Source: Drosophila pseudoobscura (lineage: Eukaryota > Arthropoda > Insecta > Diptera > Drosophilidae). From it: DNA of 64,000 nt. Below are positions 1 to 14,600 of this stretch, piece after piece. Position numbers and translations under genes: made by a program. Under the pieces are notes generated by a model. That model was not told the DNA's origin and searched no databases. It worked only from the letters and a program-made list of their open reading frames with translations. The stretch covers positions 10,168,001-10,232,000 of the forward strand of contig NC_046680.1 of NCBI RefSeq assembly GCF_009870125.1, read 5' to 3'. The stretch's first letter is position 1, and every line of letters begins with the position of its first letter.

Positions 1-3000
1 ATTGTTTGCCTTAGGTATTTTGGCTTTCGGTTCCCCCCCCCCTCCTGTTGCACGCTGCAGTGTCCAAATATTTTTGTTGAGTCTCAGACCGCAGGACAAA
101 CACAAAGACAACACATAGCCAGAAGTTTGTAACATTTTATTGTGTGTATGTGCCAGCTTATTGTCTTGTTAAAGCCAGCTTAGAGGAGACCCAAACTCCG
201 CACTGGAGTGGTCGTTGGAGCGGGAGAATTGTTTGTGGCATCGAGGCCTCATAATGAAGTAGCTTGTTAATAAATAAATAAATTGGACTGCATCTCAGGC
301 TGAATGTACTCATTTGCATTCAGTGATTCGCAAAAATAACACGCACGTGGTAATACGATTTTTCACAGAACTGTAATTAAAGCCGGCACCGAGACCGAGG
401 CTGCAGTCGAGACAGAAAAGAAGTTCGTGAATCCTGGCCAACTGCCTCAAGTGCTGCACTTGATATAATTTGCCGCCAGAAGCTCGTATATCAGACAGCA
501 GCAGGAGCAGCTTTCGGTTGCTCTCTCTCTGTCTCTGTCTCTCTCTCTCTCTCTGAATTCGACAACTCAGCGAACTGAATGGGGAAGGCGGCAAAATATG
601 AGGTCCTGGAGAGACTATACGGGTGCCAGTAGGAGTGGCCTGCGCAACGAGGTCAACGACAGGGATAGAGCTGCCAAACTAGGGGCAGACTTCAAGTGTG
701 GCTGGGACTGTGCCTCCGGCGGTGCCCGTGTCTCTGTCTGGTGGCCAGCACTCGTGGATAATAAAACAATTAAGCGCAAAGTCAACATGGCCGGCCAAAA
801 AAGTTGACTCCGCCAGTCGACCTGCCACGCCCCCCTTCTGCCCACACAGCAATCGAAATAGGAATCGAAAATTCCGCACTCCCATTTGAATGCAATGCCA
901 CATGCGGCTTTCTGCCGCTGCCACAGGGCGTATACTTAATCAAATGCATTGCAAGCAGCGCCAACAGCACACCACAAAATGGAACGATGCCCAGTGGGCG
1001 GATGGGTTAGGACACAACGCAAACGTTTAATGGGAATTTATGGCTGGACATTATGCATCAGGCCTCCTCGGTTCCATTTGGCTCTTCGCTGTGCACAGTT
1101 GGAAAAAAACCCCCAATAGATGAGATGTTCTATAGCTATTTGCAAGAATTTGGACATCTTTTAAATGTAGATTCTACCAGAAACAAACTCATCTCTTTCT
1201 CAATTTTAGATGACTACCCACTACACTCCTGTACCCCTACCATCCTACCATCCAGCAGTCTGAGTGCTCTGAGTGTGGGCTTTCAAGATCCTTTCCCACC
1301 CCATCACATCACAACACATCCAGCACCAAACCAGCTCCCAGGTTTTTGCGCACTTTTGAGGGCGCGTAACGGTATTTGTGCGGCTTGAATACATATCGCC
1401 TTGAGTGACGTTATCCGTGGAAAGTTCCTCCACAAAGTGAGGGCTCCATTTTCCTGCCGGGCCATTGTAAGGATGTAGCTGTTACGTTGCCTCGTGTTCA
1501 CTTCATAATCGTGACGAGGCAACGCCAACTTGAATAATTGCTGTCAGGGTGTGAAAGGAAGAAGCTCGTCAGCATCTACTTAACTATCACTTGCATAAGC
1601 TGTCGGTGGGTCCATCGATCTATGCCCCCTGCCATAGACAACACTCAACTATCCCATCCCTTTAGTGCACTGGGGACCTTCCACAAATTCAGCGACGAGA
1701 CCCTCCCTCAGTCTCAGTGCACGTTTAAATTGTTTTGGGTGCTCGTAATGAATGGTCTCCACTCAATTGTCGCGAGCGCCAGAAGCAAGTGCCACTTGAG
1801 TCGCTCTATAATTGTCTTGTAAACAGGGGGTCAACTCCTACTTCACCTCCTGCTTATCCGTTGGAGCTCTGGACATATGAGAGTTATTGTTCCGACTCCA
1901 GTTTCTGCTCAAGCGATCAAGAACATATGCCCCAGGACGTTGGAGCTCATCGTTGTCGTTCGCTCAACCATAAAATAAAAGATAATCATTATTTTTCTAA
2001 GATTGAACATAAATTCTTCGCAGGCGCGCTCTACCATCAAATGTGGCACACATTGTGGGAGTTACGGGGGTGTTGGGATGGGTGAAATGCTTCCCCGGAA
2101 ATGCATCAAAATTCGCTGGGCTCCTTACCCACTGGCCGTATCTGTGTCTGCTCAACGGAAGTGCGCTAGCGCACAGGAAAAGGAATAAAGTACGCAGCGT
2201 AGGATACCCACAGAAACACACAACCCGACACAGATACACATGCCACATGCCACATTTTCGCACAGACACACGCACAGGCACAGGCACAGACACACAATCG
2301 CACAGGATGCAGCGGTAGCCCGTGGCCTGGCAGGCGGACAGGACATGTGAGTGCGGGCAGGAGAGTGCTCGGGCGTTAAGAAAAGCAACGCCTGCAGCGG
2401 CTATATATGAAAAGCCCGGATGCAGCTCATTTCACTTGGCCAAGCAACAAAATGCAGGCGGCACAGACTGGCATCCTACCCCGCGAGAGAAGATCCAGAG
2501 CGGCAGAGGCGTGAGGCGAGAAAGATGATGCATTGCCGGGTTGATTTAATAAATTTTCAAATATTTATCCGCAAAATATTTTTCAGTATGCGAGGATGAA
2601 AGTCAATTTAATAAACTGTTAAACAAAGTGCATGGGCAAAATGGAAATTGTTCTTGCGCCACGAAATGAATCGGGAATACATATATACTCTAGGGAAATC
2701 GAACCTTTAGGATTGTATATTGTTTGTATTTGTTTTGTAAGGTTTAGATGTTTTAAACATCTTACTAAAATATTATATATGTACTATATGTTTTATAGAT
2801 AATATATCTATACCCCAATCAGTTGTCAATCAGTTGATTCATCAAACATGCCACATGCCCCATTCTGTTGTAAGGGTATTCAAGAGGCGCGTTAAGTGTG
2901 CCAAAGTATTGCGTAATGTGTGTTGGGGAGCCGGCCCACGTACATACACGTCTGTATTCGTATACATATTTGTATATACTTATCCGTGCTTTCCTTGGTT

Positions 3001-5450
3001 CGACGTCTTCCATTAAAACTTAAAAAAAGTTCGCTCCCTTAATTAAATGTCGTATAAAATGAAAGCTTGCAACATTTTCCAACCACAAAAATAAAAGGAT
3101 CCTTGGGTGCACGAACCCGCCTTCCTTGTCACCCTCTTCACTTTCCACTCGCTTTCTTCACTTCTGCCACCCACCTACCATACATCCTGCATCCTGAGTA
3201 CACCCCATCGGCATGTGGTGCCTGTCGAAGTGATTAAATTGAGCAACCATTAAAATAAATATGGCGACAAATGGTTCAAGGGTGCTCTCAGAAAGCGGAG
3301 TGGAGACACCACTCCCCCAGTTCATTAAGCGAGAGAGAGTAAGTAGGGAAAGCGGAGGGAGGAGTAATGATGTTTGGCCCTGACTCTCCATCGCCAAATT
3401 ATGCGAAAACGTGTGAATGATGTGCGCCGTCTGTCGCGACTCACTTTTTCCCTCCAACACTTTTTAATAACTCTGATGGGGGCAGAGAATGAATGAAGAC
3501 TGGGGGAAGGCAATGGGGAGCGAAAGTCAGGCTAATTGAAATCAATTTGCCAGCCAATCGACTGACCCTCATGCAGATCATTAGGCCAGGTCGAAAGGAG
3601 CAGCAGTATCAGCCTCAGCAGGTTGAGTGGCAGCAGGCTGCATGAGTGCGACCACAACAGATTCTTGACCACTTGATGAGCAGTCAGCCAATGTCTGAAA
3701 TGGAATCTCAACCACTCTCTCGTCCTCCTATCTCTGTGAGTTTTCTCTATCACAGCATGGCGTTGTCTCTGCCTCTTGAAAGCGACAAGCGGCCTTGTTG
3801 ACTGTTGGCAAAACTGTCATTTTGAGTGGGCGGTGACTGCCTCTTTGGCTGCCTTCTGTCCGGGTCCTGGCAATCAGACTAAAAGCACCTGGCCTGGTCC
3901 CCGTCCTTATCCTGGGTCTGGGCCCTAAGCTGTGCTTATTTGTTTGCCACGGCCCACGACAGTCTTGGCCAAAAGGCAAAGGAGCAGGCACAGAATGGAA
4001 AGCATTCTTCCAGCACTTTGGTCCATTTCTTGGACCCGTAAATCTTTCCGCACACTTTAGCAATTTATACATAACCGCCGGCATTTATTGTCACTTTAAG
4101 CTCCGACCTGACACCGATCCCACTGTCCTCTGCCCCCAGCCTCCCTTCACTTTCAACCCCCTCACGTTTGCTATTTACATTCGCGGCAGCGGTAATTTTT
4201 TGTTCTTCCATTTATTTGCTTCATGATGCCGCTGCCCGATAAAGTCAACTTCTTCATTTGCAGCCTGCGGCTGTCCGAGACCAAAACTTTATGCCACCCC
4301 ACCGAAACCCCTCTTCCCGAAACACCCTCCGCAGCAAGTGTCACGTTGCAGACTTATTAGCGTGTCTCCGGCCAGATAAAATGGGGAAAGCAACGAGGAG
4401 AATGGAGATTAAATAATGCTCCCTGCTAGGTGGAATAGACACGGTGGCGAAATGCCACGGAATACGGAATGTGCACTCGAAAAAAACAATGTAGGGCCCC
4501 AAAACTAATGGCTTTTGTGTAGATTTTTTCTAAAATAAAAGAAAACTTCTAAGACAATTTTTTCGCTGAGTGCACGGAGTAGAGTGTCATTTGCCAGTCG
4601 CATTTGAGAACAGTTTCGTTAGCATATTTGTCTTGAATATTTATCAAATTGCTCATACGTATGGTGGGCCCGACTCTGGCTGGCTTTTCTGTGATTTATA
4701 AGAGCGGTGGCAGGGACTATGCCACAGGGGCGGACAGTGGCGAGGCATTGGAGAGAGGGCATGCTTGATGAATTACTGGCCGTAATGATACATCATTATG
4801 TTGAACTAATTGTGGGGCTGGCCCACACAGTCCGTCATTTCGAAAAGTCAATTATCATTGCACACGAGCCGGCGTCTCTGTCGCTGTCTCTTTCGTTCTT
4901 CCTCTGTGAATCATAAATTAGAGCCTCATCCGATCGAATGAAACTTTCATCAATTGATTATTGGCTCTGGCTCAAGCCATATATCAAAATCACGCCAAGG
5001 TCTCTCTCGGGGCGGGGAGGCCAGCAGATGTCACATTTAATTGGATTTTCACATGGCCTTTTGTTCATCGGTGGCATCGGGGTTGCCTGCCCTAATAAGC
5101 TATTAAATAACGTCTAAAGCGAAAGTTCCCCATCCTTAGCGGGGACACCTCTTCGGCACCTCCTCCGACACCCACCTCCCCAGCATTCGGCACAGCACAT
5201 AAATAACACAAGGACTTCCGTTTGCCATAAAAGTGACACGCGGCGTGGCCAAAAGGCAAAATGGCGCCTAGAATTGCCGATGACAACATTTCCGTTCCTG
5301 GGAAAGCGATTCATAACGGATTCGCACTCTGAGCCGCCGCCAGGGCAAATCGTAAATTTCAATCAATGGAACACTCAATCCTCAATCCCAGCCAAAATCC
5401 CACTCATTCACTCCTTAGCCGTGGGTGGTGGGGGGGTGGAGAGGTTTCCG
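1..5450. other. Non-coding DNA, no gene recognised
   Basis: I see no supported exon here. Open frames are short, lack recognisable domains and overlap each other on both strands, as expected by chance. The stretch has CA-rich low complexity near 2,215-2,300 and a possible miniature inverted-repeat element at 4,471-4,576. It may be intergenic or a large intron of the Spatzle gene, whose first exon I could not place. Confidence 0.5.
4471..4576. repeat. Short element with inverted ends (possible MITE)
   Basis: The segment starts with GTGCACTCGAAAAAA and ends with TTTTTTCGCTGAGTGCAC. The right end read in reverse complement gives GTGCACTCAGCGAAAAAA, so the two ends are near-inverted copies with a 3-base insertion. 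The roughly 70-bp interior is AT-rich. No clear target-site duplication is seen, so this may be a degenerate MITE or a chance hairpin. Confidence 0.35.
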
Positions 5451-6750
5451 AAGGAATGACAAACATGCGAGTGTTGCCAGATGAGATTTAATTGCCAGTG
5501 TTGCCAGGGTCAAAAATGTGCACACCACCCCCCAGAAAGTTCTCGACTATTGCCCAGCACTGTAACTCGTAAATCATTAAAACTTCTCACATAAAAATGG
5601 GCAAAACGAACGCTTCACTAATAGCTGTCCTTGTTACGCCCCTTTACTAGAGGCCAGGGTAATCGAAAAACTTTTGCCAAATCATTCCGGGAATGTTCCA
5701 AAAATGCGTTTCACAGCACAAGGAAATACCCCCGAAACCAGGACTAGACAACGCCGCAAGATTTAGGCCTGAAATTGTGACTAATTACACTTGCGGCTTA
5801 AAGATTAAAGAAACCCTGTTTCGTATATTCGCTCAAGCCAGACGTTAGAAGGCTGATGAAGGCTTCAACTCTCAATTTATATGCAGATAATAATGAAGAG
5901 ACCGGCGCTGATTATACGAACTTAACGAGCATTACCGATTCCCATTTCGTGTACAGTACGTGCACAGGTACACCATCAAGAGAAAAACCCAACAATCACA
6001 GCTACAATAATATTCAAGTTAATTAGCGGACATCAATCATGCTTTTATTTATTTTATTTGACTGCAAAAACATATTCACGGGCATAGACCGGGAGATTGC
6101 TAATTAATGGACATCAGTTGATTAAAAATAATGAAACACGGAGCCAATACGATACGATTTATATCTGCCCAGTTTATGATGATTGAATTTCCCCCAATAA
6201 CCAATCGGGCAAACCGAAATTTATGTTCGCGGTCCTCTTGTTCGCTTGCCCAACGGTATTGGTGATGGTTTATTTCCATGGTTACAAAATTAAATTTGAT
6301 ACGGAAATGTTCAGGGTTTAATTATCATACATTTGCTCTAATTTGTATTTGATTCGTTTAAACATTCTACTAAGCAAATGTGAATATCAAACAATTGTGT
6401 GGTAAATGTGGCTGCTTAATGAAAGCGACCTCAAATTGTAATTATTCTGTCGTTAATTTTAAATTATTCTTTTGGATCACAATCAAATATGGCAATAGAA
6501 GTTAGTAAACAACGCGAATGAGTCGGTTGAATCGGTGTAGAACATTTTCCATTGAACAATGACATCTTTCATGACAATAGATTCTACTAATCTTAATAAA
6601 AGAAAAATACATACATACATAGAATCAGCCGTCGATCAGCCGTCAGTAGCAGAATGTGAAGTTGAACGACAGTTGTTACCAGTCACGCGGGACTCCTTCT
6701 CTTCAATTGTTGCCTCATATTGAAGGACAATTTTTGTACTTGAGCAAAGA
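5450..6750. promoter_or_regulatory. TAAT-rich non-coding block, candidate enhancer
   Basis: This stretch lacks open frames and is unusually dense in TAATTA/TTAATTA-like homeodomain core sites, for example around 6,016, 6,100 and 6,318, mixed with TGATTAAT and CAATCA words. Such clustering is typical of fly developmental enhancers. Base composition alone also raises the count of these words, so the call is tentative. Confidence 0.25.
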
Positions 6751-9700
6751 TATAAGAAAATGGGAAAAATTCTTGATTTTCAAAGCAACTCTCAACGGAA
6801 CGATAGCTTTCAACTCGTAAATGTGTTTATGTGTTTTGTCTTTGATTTGTTTTTAATGCGACTCTCGCTGCCCCGGCAAAAGGGAACGGGAAGCAATAAA
6901 ATATTTGTCGGTCAGTGTCAACACCACGGAGAGAGCCAAAGGGGGACACACGTTTCAGTGATAACCAAATTCGAGATGGGAAAGAGCCAGCGAGTGAAAG
7001 AGAATAAATTTATATTGAAAAAATATATATACTCGCATGTACAGTCGGCCATTTATGCCTAAATGTCCCTGCATGCGCTGGAATGTGCAATATAAACTTT
7101 TATGCCATCGCCGAAAACACAGTTTTTATTTACCGCCACTTGACCTTTTTCCATTTTTGTTCCCCGTTCGATGTACGGAGTATCTTTACGGACAAACGGA
7201 ACGTAAAACGTGTTTGAGGCCCAGTCCGGGCCTCAGTTATTTCCGACTCTTCCTTTCCCGTTTCTGTGCGTATGTGTTTGGTTATCAGAACATAAAAGGT
7301 TTGTATGACAAAAACGCCAATATGGATAACATTGTGAATGGGAGCTGGGTACGCACTATAGAGTACTCTATCTGTCGCTCAATTCATTTCATATTTTGAA
7401 TGAAACGTAAAGCTTTTTAGAAACCTTTGAACAACGAAAGTGTATCTCCATATGAGTTATTAAAACTGTTAAAGCGGCAGAGGGTTTGCTTTTACTTTAT
7501 TCATGGATTTTCTACGTGTCAAAATACCGTGGTGGTTACCCCATATGTTATGTTTCCTCATAGCATTAGAGCTAATGTGGATGTACCACAGAGTATCCTA
7601 TTCTTACAGCCACCTCTGCGTATGCGCAATGCTCGTGGGATGGTTTGCTGTTGTGGATGCAATCAACGCGGTGTCAGCATTTCAACTCGGCGCCATTCAA
7701 AAATGGAAATTAATTTTTCAGCCATGACAAGGCAATTAATTGTATGTCCCTGTCGCCGGTTGTTGTTGTTGGTGCTTTCCCTTTTGGCTAAAACTAGATT
7801 TTTTACACTTTCATGTACGCAAATGTGTGTAAATCAAAATAAATGTTGCCAAATCACGAACTTAATTTAAATGTCACGACGGGAGGAGCGCTGACAGCTG
7901 GAAAACGCGACTACAGAGTAGAATCAGTGTAGTATCGTTTCTGTGCGTTCTTTAGAGTAGCAGCCTCTTAAAGAATTCTTGCTGCAGCTGTTGCCAGATC
8001 GAAAGGGAAACGAGGCGGCTCGAACATCTCTCCTTAATGTCCTCTTGCAATGCGTTTATTTATGCATTACGAATTACTTGGAATCTGTGGCAGTTGTCGC
8101 TCCCCCATCCGCCATCCGCCACTCACCATCCGCCATTCGCCCCATTCGCCATTGCCCGGCATCCGGCATCAGTTTTCGCCATTTTTCTTTCGCTTTCCCA
8201 GAGAACTGCACGCGCCATTTTCGCAGCCGTTGGATAAAGGGGAAATCGAAATTAAACTGTCCGAAAGGCTGCGGACCAGCACAATTTACGAGCACTCGCG
8301 TGCTAAACGTGGCCCAGACAGACACAGGACGTTCTCCTCCCTCCTGCCATCTACGGCCGGAGCGAGCTGCGTGTCCTTTCATTTGGCCGCAAACATCCGC
8401 TCAGTGAAATGACTTTGTGGTTGGTTTTACATAACTCTGCGAGTCGGCCAAAGAGGCGGGAAGGGGGCGAAAAGATTGTGCTGGACAAGGATTAAGTCCT
8501 TGCTGGGATTGCATGTGTGCATTTGATTTTTGGCTCCTTCATTGTGGATGGGATGGGGCCAACATGAATGTTAAATGCACATTTGTTTCCGGCCAACGAA
8601 AGCTCATGATTATTTTATTGAGCTGCTGTGCCCGGGATAACCTTGGAGCAGGAGGAATAACAGAGAAGCATGTCAGCTGATTTAGATTCGCAAGAGAGAT
8701 GACAGTATAACAAACCTCTTGGATGGCTCTACATTCAGCAGTTCCATTCATAGTTTTGGCTGTGGCTACACATGTGGCCCAGTGGCTCGAGTCGACTCGA
8801 GTGGCTTTGCTTTCGGTTCGCTGCACGCACAAATTGCCACTCGAATGGCTGGCTTACCTACCTCTGTCCTCTATCCGTAGCGCTGTACAAGTATCTTTCC
8901 ATCTTTGCGACTTTGCATCTGTTTCACCCTACTCGTATCTGTATCCGAGCATGCACACATCTAAACATCCCTAAGCACAATATACATAGGTACTCTTGCA
9001 GCTACTTTGAAGCTACTTAACTGACAATCTTCCTCATCTTGAATAACGCAATTTTTTGCCAAATTGTGAAAGGGGTTTGGTCCGGACCCGTTCCCTCTCC
9101 CAGCACTTATTGTATCTTCTGATTTGGGGCAGAAAAGTAAATAAAATAAAATCCACAAGTCCCTAGCCAAAAACTTGTGTCGAGCTCAAGTTTATCTACT
9201 GCGTACGTAGTATTATTCGATTGAGATACATACAACCACTGATAAAATCGTTATCCTCACTCAATCTAAAGCAAATATCTGATAGAGAAAGGTCAGGCCT
9301 GTGATAAGATTCGCAGTTGGTTGCGAGCTCGTCAAATGGCCTCTCTTCTCTTCTCTTCTCTTCTCTTGAGGAGATGATGCTGTTTCCTCTTCAAAAGTGA
9401 TAGAGGTTCCCAATGGCAGGAATGGTAATATGGATTATTAAATAATCCTACAAACAGGTGCAATCCACTAATATCCTTCGATATCTCCACATGAAGTGTG
9501 GGACATCCGTTCTGGAATGTGGACTTGTACGATAGCGGGGAAACCTTCCACCCAAAACTATTTCAATTTCCAGAATTTGTTTACAGGAAGATGGTCGAAG
9601 TACGAGTTTTCCTCTGTGCATGTCACAGGCATAATTTCAAACGACTCTCCTCTGCACAAAGTTAAGAGGAAAGCAAAGGCATTCTCAGGATTTATTTGGC

Positions 9701-12700
9701 ATGCATTCTCAACTTGATGCTTGACCGAAGCAAAGATATATTTGGAATGCATTCCGAGCTTGCGGCATAGCTGCAACCAAACACAATATATGTACACAGA
9801 TATAGATACTATTCTCGCATATGAGCAAACTTGTGCCACAATCACAGATGGCACAACACTTGGTGGCAAAGTTTCTTGCAATAACTGCACAAGTATACAT
9901 AGAATGGCAATTGCAATTGCGGTTTCCAGACTAGGACATCATTAAGTAGGCCCGACCAAAGGACTTCTGTCAGAGGAAATGGTCCTCACATGACATTTAT
10001 TACGGACAAACTTCGGTGGGAGGCCTGACATTAAAATTCTCATGGAGTTCGGAGCAGTAATGACAACTGGAAAACTATAATTGCAGAACGTTTTTCCTGA
10101 TTTTCTTTGGGTCATCTGCAGCAGCAGCAAAGTCCAGGAAGATAGTCTTCATTTCCTCTGCTGATTGAAATTGTTTCTCTGCCTTGTGTTCCTTCCTTGC
10201 AATCTGTTGTGCTTCCCAATGATGCATGACCAGAACAAAGACATAGATATAGATACTATACTCACTTGGGGTGATAAATTGAAGCCCAAGTCCCAGAAGT
10301 TCCAAAGCAATACCAAAAAAAGATTCGATAGGAGCCAGCTGCGAATATTTATATGCTCGAGAATAACTCAAAGCGACTTAACTCCATCGATGATAGAGAT
10401 TAAACTTTTGCTCGAACAATGTCAAAGCATCAATTTGTCCGGAGACGATGACAACGAATCAAGGGATTGGGGATAAGACCAGATGAAAAGCAATCACGGG
10501 CTATCAAGTCTCTATTGTATTGCTGAGGAAATTATGAAAATCCCACCAAGAATAGGCGAAGGCTTTTGTCGTCTTGACATATTTTAATGCGAATTTACGC
10601 CAAGAAAGATGTGCGGCGGCGGGGTTGCCACTTGAGCCTGGTGGCCTCTGACAGTTGGTCAACTTTAATTTGCAGCCCTTTTGGAGGCCGACATCCTGGG
10701 CCCTTGGGAGTCGCCCGTCCTGATTCTGCCTCTTCCGTTGCCTGTTGGCAAGTTAGTGGCGCCGTCTCCCAGGCGACAGACAGCGCCTTGAATGTAATAA
10801 ATAAGTGGAGATACTCGTACTCGTGCTCCCCCAATGGTGCTGGCGCGGCGTACCTCAATCAAAGCATGTGCCACACACTGGAAACAGCAGCAGCAACCGA
10901 ATCAGACGAAATGCGGGAATGCCCATGTTTCCCTCTATCAACAGTGTCTTCAATAATTTTTTACACACCCACACGTGAGAATGCCATGCAGACAGACAGA
11001 GAGACTTGGGTCGCTGTCATGTTATATTCCCGTTAGGCAGTTGCTGGCGCAAAGGGCAAAACTGCAAATAAGAAAGGAATAAAATAAAATGAAATAAAAT
11101 ATAAAAAAAAACACTAGTACAACAAAAGAAAAATAAAGAATATAAAGTATGCGGAAGCTGAAATACCCTTTCAAATGAAATGAACACGAAAGCTTAACTT
11201 GTATATAAAAGGTTGGAAGTACTTTGCATTAGGAAAATTCGATTTGGTACGAGCACAAAACACGAGCACAATGAAATTTCAGGAAGAGATAAATATCAAC
11301 ATTCATTAATTAATACAAATTTAGGAAATAATCAACTATAAAAAACCTCCTGGAAGGGGCCACCAGCCGAGGGTACCCTGCACGAAAGAGAAATAACAGC
11401 TCCAAGTGTCATTTATCTCTCAGGGACGAAACTTTCCATCGACTTTCACTCAACACAAAAGTGCTGTAACTATGTGTGTATGATGCTTGTGTGTTTGCGT
11501 ATGTGGGTGGGTGGGCGTGTGCCTGTGGTGCTGTGGAGATGTGGAGCTGACAAACTCTTTGCATATTTTCGCCCCCTCACTCGCCGCTCTCAGCACCCAC
11601 TCATAGGGTGTGAGCCAAATTGATTTGACAAATATTTTGCTTGGCGTTTATTACATTTTTTTCGTTGGCCTCAGCGCCAGCTCTGGCCTCGGAGCCGTCG
11701 AGGGTTGGAGGGCCTTTTCAGGCTTTAACCCCGTCATCGATGGCAGGGATTACGACGCACGCTATGGCAACAATTTCAATATGCTCCTGCTCCTGATCTG
11801 CTCCTCAGCTCTGCATGGCGCTACACGATAGATGCCACAATAAAGCAGCTGAAATTCCTCACGCTGCCACAAACACATGCTTGGGGGCCACATTTAAATG
11901 TACAGCTGTGCATTGATTGCATTGCTGCACTTGTTGCACATGCCTCGCATGCACACACACACCAGCACAACGGCCTATTCCTTTAGGTACTGCATCAATC
12001 AAGATGGAAACAAAAGCAGACCACCAAACATACTGGAATTCCGGAAATCCACTTCCAACTCTGACGCTAATACTTATTCGATGCTCCGGAGCAAGTTATG
12101 TTTTAATTAAGGGCTTGGAATTGGAAGCGCATTTATGCAATTAATAGACTTATGGAAGATTCATGGCATCTGATTTAGAATCTGCTAGATAGTATAAGAA
12201 AGAGCCAATTAAAGAATACTGAACGGGACACAAAAATACGCAATGATGGGCCAAAGAAAGACCACTGAAAAGTGAACAATAATAGAGTACAGAAAGTAGT
12301 TTTTGCTTTACAAAAATACATGTGGGTTGGTTGCGCAGTTATACTTTCATTGTACTTTCGGAATGCTTTGTGCCTATTGTTCCTTGGTCGATTTCAGAAA
12401 TTCTGTTTGAATTCTCGAATAGAAATGCAAGTACCATCGACTCTCGTTTTCAGAGCATCAATTTCAGGATTCTTGTCTTGTTTTTTTGTAACCATTACAC
12501 CATCAAACGAGGATGAATGAAAACAATATGAACTCAAAAGCATAATTTTGTGAAAAATGCGTAGTCATTCAAAGGTATGTCTGTTACTCTGGCATGAATA
12601 AATCTGCAGTAGAAAAATATCTATTAGATCCCGATGAAATATCGCTTGCACGATGCTTTCATGATGGTGTTGAGTATCTGCCGTGGTTTATTTGGGCGCA

Positions 12701-14600
12701 GACTCAGTTTAATTTTCACATTTTAGCCCAAAATTCACTACTAGGGCCCCGGGCAGACAAAGGCAGACAAACTGCGCTGCAACCGAATAAACCATTTACA
12801 AATACGAGTAGCATTCGAGCAAATATAGGCGATTGGCATTCCATTTGAATGAGCTGCATGGAGCGTCGGTCTTAAGCTTAAGGCAATTGTTTGAGTGCCT
12901 TGTGCTGCCGTTGATGGATAGGATTCAAATAGCCAGAGGCGTGGGATCACGTAATGCACTTCCCCAGCAACCACTGGGCCACAAAAACGAGGCAGCAAAT
13001 AAGGCAATGGCCAAAGTCAGCCACTAATTGCAACATTAAAGCTCCTTTTGGTTGCCACTGTGTGTGATAGGAGCAGCGGCAGCAGCCCCGAAGCAACATC
13101 CAAAGGATCAAAGTCTCTGCTGAAAGACTGAGGGCATACTTACCTGGGTCTCTCTCTCCTGCATCTGCTCACCTTTCTATCCCTCCATACCTGCCGCCAT
13201 GTAGTTGTGGTTACAGGGACTGGGGCGACTTTAAGCGGGAGCTTTTCTGTGGCATGGCCAGAAAAGGAAAAGGAAGAGCTACGAGGAGATGACTCGCCTG
13301 TTTTAGATATGGGATTAACAGTCCGCAGAACTGTCAATCTGGTGGTTGCCAGAGTTTGAACGTAGCCTCCCACATGGCAGGCGCAGATGATTTTTGCGCA
13401 TCGCATGCGTAGCATTGGAGCAACGCCAAGGCCAAAGGTATTGCCAACGTCAACGCCTGTGATGACTTTTAATTGAAAAGCAGAACCGGGGAAATGTTGT
13501 TAACTGCTCGCCACCGCAACATGCAACAAAATGATACATGGCCAAAGCTAGCAACAAGCCAATTTGTGGCTGGCGATAACTTTAAAATTGGCAAAGTTTT
13601 GCGATTAATTAAAATCGCTTCATGCCATTGATGAAACAATAACGAAAAAACTAATATTTGACAATTGCCAATAATCGCCAGACAGCAGCATGTATCCGAT
13701 GCAGCAAATTGCCTGTGGCAGAGGGTGCATGCAACAGCAACAGCAACAGAAACAGCGACAGCAGTAGCAGCTGCAACAACAGAATGGAATCAGCAACAGA
13801 ATCGGCAACCAGAGGAGAGAGCAACAATTAAAACAAATCGAAAAGATAAAAGTGCTGTTTGTACGATGTGGCTGCTGCTGTTCGATGGTTTTTGTTGCCG
13901 CTGCAGACGAAAAATCTAAAGTCCATGAACCGACAATGGGATACCCTAAGATATTCGCTTCTTCAATAAGCATTCAAGTAGGGAAAACTGACGTTTTTTA
14001 CATAAAAGGCAATAGCTAATGAGAAATGGGTGATAGTTGGTGGGCAATATCTATAGCGCTAAATAACAATAGAGCTCAACTTTGGTGCCTAATAGCTCCT
14101 CGAGGCCCCCGTTATCTCCGAAGATAAGCCCAGATCTAGTATATTACCATCACACCCACGGATTCAACGATTAAAGGGTATCAAAACTTCCAACCACATA
14201 TACACACCACTACAGGCATGCAAATCGGTGCACCCGTCCCTTGCTCTCTATCTCTCTATCCATGCGATCCATGTGGTTGTTTGTGCCCATTTTTGTACCC
14301 TTGCAAGGACAAACTTTTATTTCGAACAATTGCCGCCGTGCAGACAAATTGAATTGAAAACTGGGAATGTAACAAATTATGCAATATATATGAGTCATAA
14401 GCACACACTCCCATTCACATAAGGGGTGCGACATGTCTGTGCACATGCACTCTCGACAGGTGCCCAGTCGAACGCCGAACGAGGTATGTTGTTTGATTGC
14501 AAAAATATAATTAAATGGCAACATAGGGGTTACGTAGGGGTTAGTGCAGAGGATGAATAAAAATCCCACTCAAAAAAGAGCTATTAAATATAAACGAAAA
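6750..14600. other. Non-coding DNA, no gene recognised
   Basis: Open frames such as the 147-codon one at 7,427-7,870 and the 149-codon one at 10,587-11,036 show no domain, signal peptide or codon pattern I trust. A minus-strand consensus splice donor (GTAAGTAT) lies near 13,142 but has no partner exon I can identify. Contents are mostly AT-rich spacer with short simple repeats. Confidence 0.5.
9341..9367. repeat. Pentanucleotide (TTCTC)n microsatellite
   Basis: About five tandem copies of TTCTC are directly visible, next to a GAGGAGATG sequence. Confidence 0.9.

Noticed and set aside
3261-3338. Possible first exon for the Spatzle gene (ATG plus 25 codons, then GTAAGT, phase 0)
   Set aside because: Phase fits, but the peptide is polar, would put 26 residues before the signal core and lies 15 kb away. 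Kept only as a note in the findings.
7427-7870. 147-codon open frame
   Set aside because: Non-ATG start, random-looking hydrophobic and Cys-rich composition, and no promoter or splice context.
13140-13415. Minus-strand frame ending exactly at a strong splice donor (GTAAGTAT)
   Set aside because: The donor is good, but the 90-residue frame has no recognisable features and no partner exon was found.
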